Shown: positions 62,018 to 64,000 of the stretch, one piece after another
Position numbering within the stretch: position 1 is the stretch's first letter
Layout of the letters: the number at the start of each line of letters is the position of its first letter
Assembly: GCA_963663845.2 (NCBI GenBank)
Contig: OY760650.2
Coordinates: 3,720,001 to 3,784,000, forward strand
Reading direction: 5' to 3'
Source of the DNA: Versatilivorator sp963663845
GTDB taxonomy: Bacteria > Acidobacteriota > Terriglobia > Versatilivoradales > Versatilivoraceae
DNA length: 64,000 nt
The notes under the pieces: generated by a model
Databases searched by the model: none
The model's input: only the letters and a program-made list of their open reading frames with translations
What the model was told of the DNA's origin: nothing
Translations under genes and position numbers: made by a program

Positions 62018-63382
62018 TCACCAGCGAAGCAGGGCCAACACCACCGAATAGCCCATCATGAGGGCCATGACCAGGCTGCTTCCCCAGAGGGCGGCGGTGA
62101 TCCAGTTCCCGGGGGCGATCTCGCGGGGCAGCCAGGTCTTGCCGAGGTAGAGGATGGCGAAGCCGATACCGGGCAGCAGCAGGGCCTGGCTGATTCCGCT
62201 GACCTTGATCATGAGCACCGGCTCCTGGAAGTAGAGGAACAGCAGCGTGGGAATCAACGGCAGCCCCACCACCAGGAGTCGAATGGCCCTCAGCCTGGCG
62301 GCATAGTCGTCCTTGCGGTAGAGGCCCAGCATGCCCGCGAAGTCGGCCAGCATGCGGCTCAGGGCGGCGATTCCGGAGAAGACGGTCGAATAGAGAACGG
62401 CCATGGCGCCGATCAGGAAGGGGTAGAAGGACCAGTTTCCGAGAATCTGGGTGAACATGTGAGAGAGGGTTTGGACCATGTCGAGACCCTTGGGCACCAG
62501 CCCCATCCCGGAAAGGACCCCCGCGCCCAGGAAATAGAAGGCCACGGTGGCGAAAGTGTAGATGACACAGGCGCTGAGAACGTCGGCTCCCATCACCTTG
62601 ATCCAGCCCTCGGCCCTGGCTTTCCACTCCTGGGACCTCTCCCGAATGCCGGTGAAGCGGGCGTAGCCCTTCTCGATGCACCAGTAGGGGTAGGCGATCA
62701 GTTCGATGGCGCCCACGCCGGTGGCCCCGAAGACGGTGACCGCCGTGCTCATGCCGCCTTGCGGGGCGTGAAAGGAGAGGCCGTCCAGGACTCTGGCCCA
62801 GGAAAAGTATTGCGGGTCCTTGGAAAGCAGGTAGGCGCAGCCGACGGTCATCAGGGTAAAGGTCACCACCATGGCGATCGCCACCCGCTCGATCAGCGAG
62901 TAGCGGCCGACGACCAGCAGTGCGATGGTGAAGAGGTTGAGGGACCACAACCAGACGTTGAAGGAGACATCGGGAATCAGCGTGTGGAGGACCTCCGAGA
63001 CGCCTCCCAGCATGCCTCCGATGGAGAAGAGTCCCAGCAGCACCACCAGAAACCAGAGCCAGACCACCCAGGAAACCCGCCATCGAGGTCCCGGAAGCTT
63101 GTCGAACGCCTCCAGGGTGGTCTCGCCCGTCCCGATGGCGTAGCGCCCCAACTCGTTCTGGACCACGATCTTGACGATGCAGCTCACCAGGATCAGCCAG
63201 AGCAGCGTGTACCCGTTCTCGGCCCCCAGAACGGTGGTTGCGACCAGTTCGCCCGATCCCACGATGGTGCTGGTCAGGATGAGTCCTGGGCCGATGCGCC
63301 CGAGAATGGGAAAAAAGCGTTCGGGAGGCTTCAGAACGGAATCGGGGTGCAGGCGATAGGGATTGCGTGGAACCTCGGCCAT
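62018..63382 (-). CDS. Nramp-family transporter, divergent (no DPGN motif)
   Basis: A 454-residue inner-membrane protein with about 11 helices, related to Nramp metal transporters. The first helix reads GRIGPGLILTSTIVGSGELVATT; classical Nramps have D-P-G-N in the metal site and here it is V-G-S-G-E. The sixth-helix methionine motif is replaced by FGATGVGAIELIAYPYW. Both changes recur in Nramp-related proteins that do not carry Mn/Fe in the standard way, so substrate is open. Start ATG 63382. Confidence 0.85.
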   Translation of the reverse strand: MAEVPRNPYRLHPDSVLKPPERFFPILGRIGPGLILTSTIVGSGELVATTVLGAENGYTLLWLILVSCIVKIVVQNELGRYAIGTGETTLEAFDKLPGPRWRVSWVVWLWFLVVLLGLFSIGGMLGGVSEVLHTLIPDVSFNVWLWSLNLFTIALLVVGRYSLIERVAIAMVVTFTLMTVGCAYLLSKDPQYFSWARVLDGLSFHAPQGGMSTAVTVFGATGVGAIELIAYPYWCIEKGYARFTGIRERSQEWKARAEGWIKVMGADVLSACVIYTFATVAFYFLGAGVLSGMGLVPKGLDMVQTLSHMFTQILGNWSFYPFLIGAMAVLYSTVFSGIAALSRMLADFAGMLGLYRKDDYAARLRAIRLLVVGLPLIPTLLFLYFQEPVLMIKVSGISQALLLPGIGFAILYLGKTWLPREIAPGNWITAALWGSSLVMALMMGYSVVLALLRW

Positions 63383-63488
63383 GGGACCGATGCTACTTTG
63401 AAGGCGCGTCCGACTTCAAGAAGGTAGTGTCGTTTTCGCAGGGCAATCCCACGCTACCCAAATCACCGCCATATCCCAGGTGGGATTG

Positions 63489-63571
63489 TTGGGGCGCCCC
63501 TTGTGGGCGCCCAATGCGAGGTTGGCGGGAACATCAGGGCAACCACAAGGGTTGCCCCTACAGGGTGGGGG
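63489..63571. repeat. Palindromic intergenic repeat (copy 2 of 2)
   Basis: GGGGCGCCCCTTGTGGGCGCCC followed by AGGGCAACCACAAGGGTTGC, the same two hairpins in the same order and spacing as at 2028-2103, with changes mainly in the central linker. Confidence 0.8.
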
Positions 63572-63850
63572 TTAGCGCGGGATGGTCCTGGTCGGGGCTA
63601 CAGGGTGGCCTTGTTTTGGAGAGGCTTTGCTTTTCGGAGGGGTGCTTTCTATTCGCCGCGTTCGCGGCTGGGTTGGTGCAGAACCCATACGACCCCAGGC
63701 TTCCGCCTGGGGCTACCCTGAGTCGCTGCTTCGCAGCTCTATAAGGATGGCTTGTAGGGGGCGTATCGCCGGGTTACCCACTCCAACCGCAGCTTCGCAG
63801 CTCTCCCGTAACCCACGACACTGCAACGGGGAACGTGCTTATTTATTTGG

Positions 63851-64000
63851 AATGAAGCGTTTGCAAGAATCGGCAGAGGGATCGTTTCCGGGAGTGGCCA
63901 CAAAAGGCACAAAAAAGAACCCTCCGAGCGTCAAGACTCGAAATCAAGCAACTCATTTTGTGCCTTTTGTGGTGAATGCTAGAGCCACCAGCCCTTCAAC
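63851..64000. repeat. Dispersed ~150-bp intergenic repeat (copy 2 of 2)
   Basis: Repeats the order GAAGCGTTTGCAA, GTGGCCACAAAAGGCACAAA, AAGACTCGAAATCAA, CTCATTTTGTGCC, GCCCTTCA found at 50017-50185. It runs to the window edge, so it may extend further. Confidence 0.85.

Larger units (their letters stand above)
63383..64000. other. Gene-free, repeat-rich intergenic region at the right edge
   Basis: No convincing gene. It holds the palindromic repeat copy (63489-63571), a hairpin CCCCAGGC-TTCC-GCCTGGGG (63693-63712), two GCTTCGCAGC words around 63724-63800, and the ~150-bp dispersed repeat at 63851-64000. Open frames here have repeat-derived, non-protein-like composition. Confidence 0.7.

Overview
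This is a GC-rich chromosomal window that reads most naturally as an Acidobacteriota genome. The main pointers are three paralogous secreted von Willebrand factor A proteins of the acidobacterial VWFA type (28254-29237, 33351-34298, 34303-35280), a bacillithiol synthase (bshC), a futalosine-pathway menaquinone gene (mqnC), a split methylmalonyl-CoA mutase and an imuA-imuB-dnaE2 mutasome. The phylum call is inference from gene content.

Layout. 1-3204 is an accessory block on the minus strand: the 5' part of a type I restriction methylase gene (hsdM, running off the left edge) and several toxin-antitoxin (TA) genes, some intact and some eroded. 3311-8501 is the SOS mutagenesis cassette dnaE2-imuB-imuA, behind a promoter with a palindrome between its -35 and -10. 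aroA (8652-9938) follows. 9939-12850 is a protein-free array of six ~451-bp tandem repeats. glnD (12857-15571) comes next and appears to have lost the key residues of both catalytic domains while keeping its ACT sensor domains. 15560-32788 holds an M20 peptidase, a small unknown protein, a MacA/MacB-type export system, an operon of lhr helicase, a ComEA-like protein, a 46-aa membrane protein and a sodium:solute symporter, a VWFA protein, an unusual PIN-toxin pair and methylmalonyl-CoA mutase.

32895-56311 is mostly core housekeeping on the plus strand: dtd, kdsB, pyrG, bshC, hemW, larC, metG, dedA, tatD, a polyprenyl diphosphate synthase, a TAT-exported oxidoreductase, apbE, an M28/PDZ peptidase, mqnC, ttcA, a rhodanese and a peroxiredoxin. 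ttcA is frameshifted at a run of eight G. The peroxiredoxin has an in-frame TGA exactly at its catalytic cysteine, with a well-placed bacterial SECIS-like hairpin, so it is best read as an exported selenoprotein.

56506-61881 has an NAD(P)-epimerase gene followed by a ~3.7-kb island (OLD-like ATPase/TOPRIM nuclease, AbrB/PIN module, DUF2283 protein, fused double antitoxin). The island lies between the real 5' end of the epimerase gene and a second ~60-bp copy of that 5' end. A VapBC pair adjoins it. The window ends with a divergent Nramp-family transporter (62018-63382) and a repeat-rich intergenic region.

Dispersed intergenic repeats are prominent: the 451-bp unit (array plus one inverted copy at 45973-46362), a palindromic ~80-bp element (2028-2103, 63489-63571) and a ~150-bp element (50017-50185, 63851-64000). 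I found no tRNA, rRNA, CRISPR array, transposase or integrase gene.
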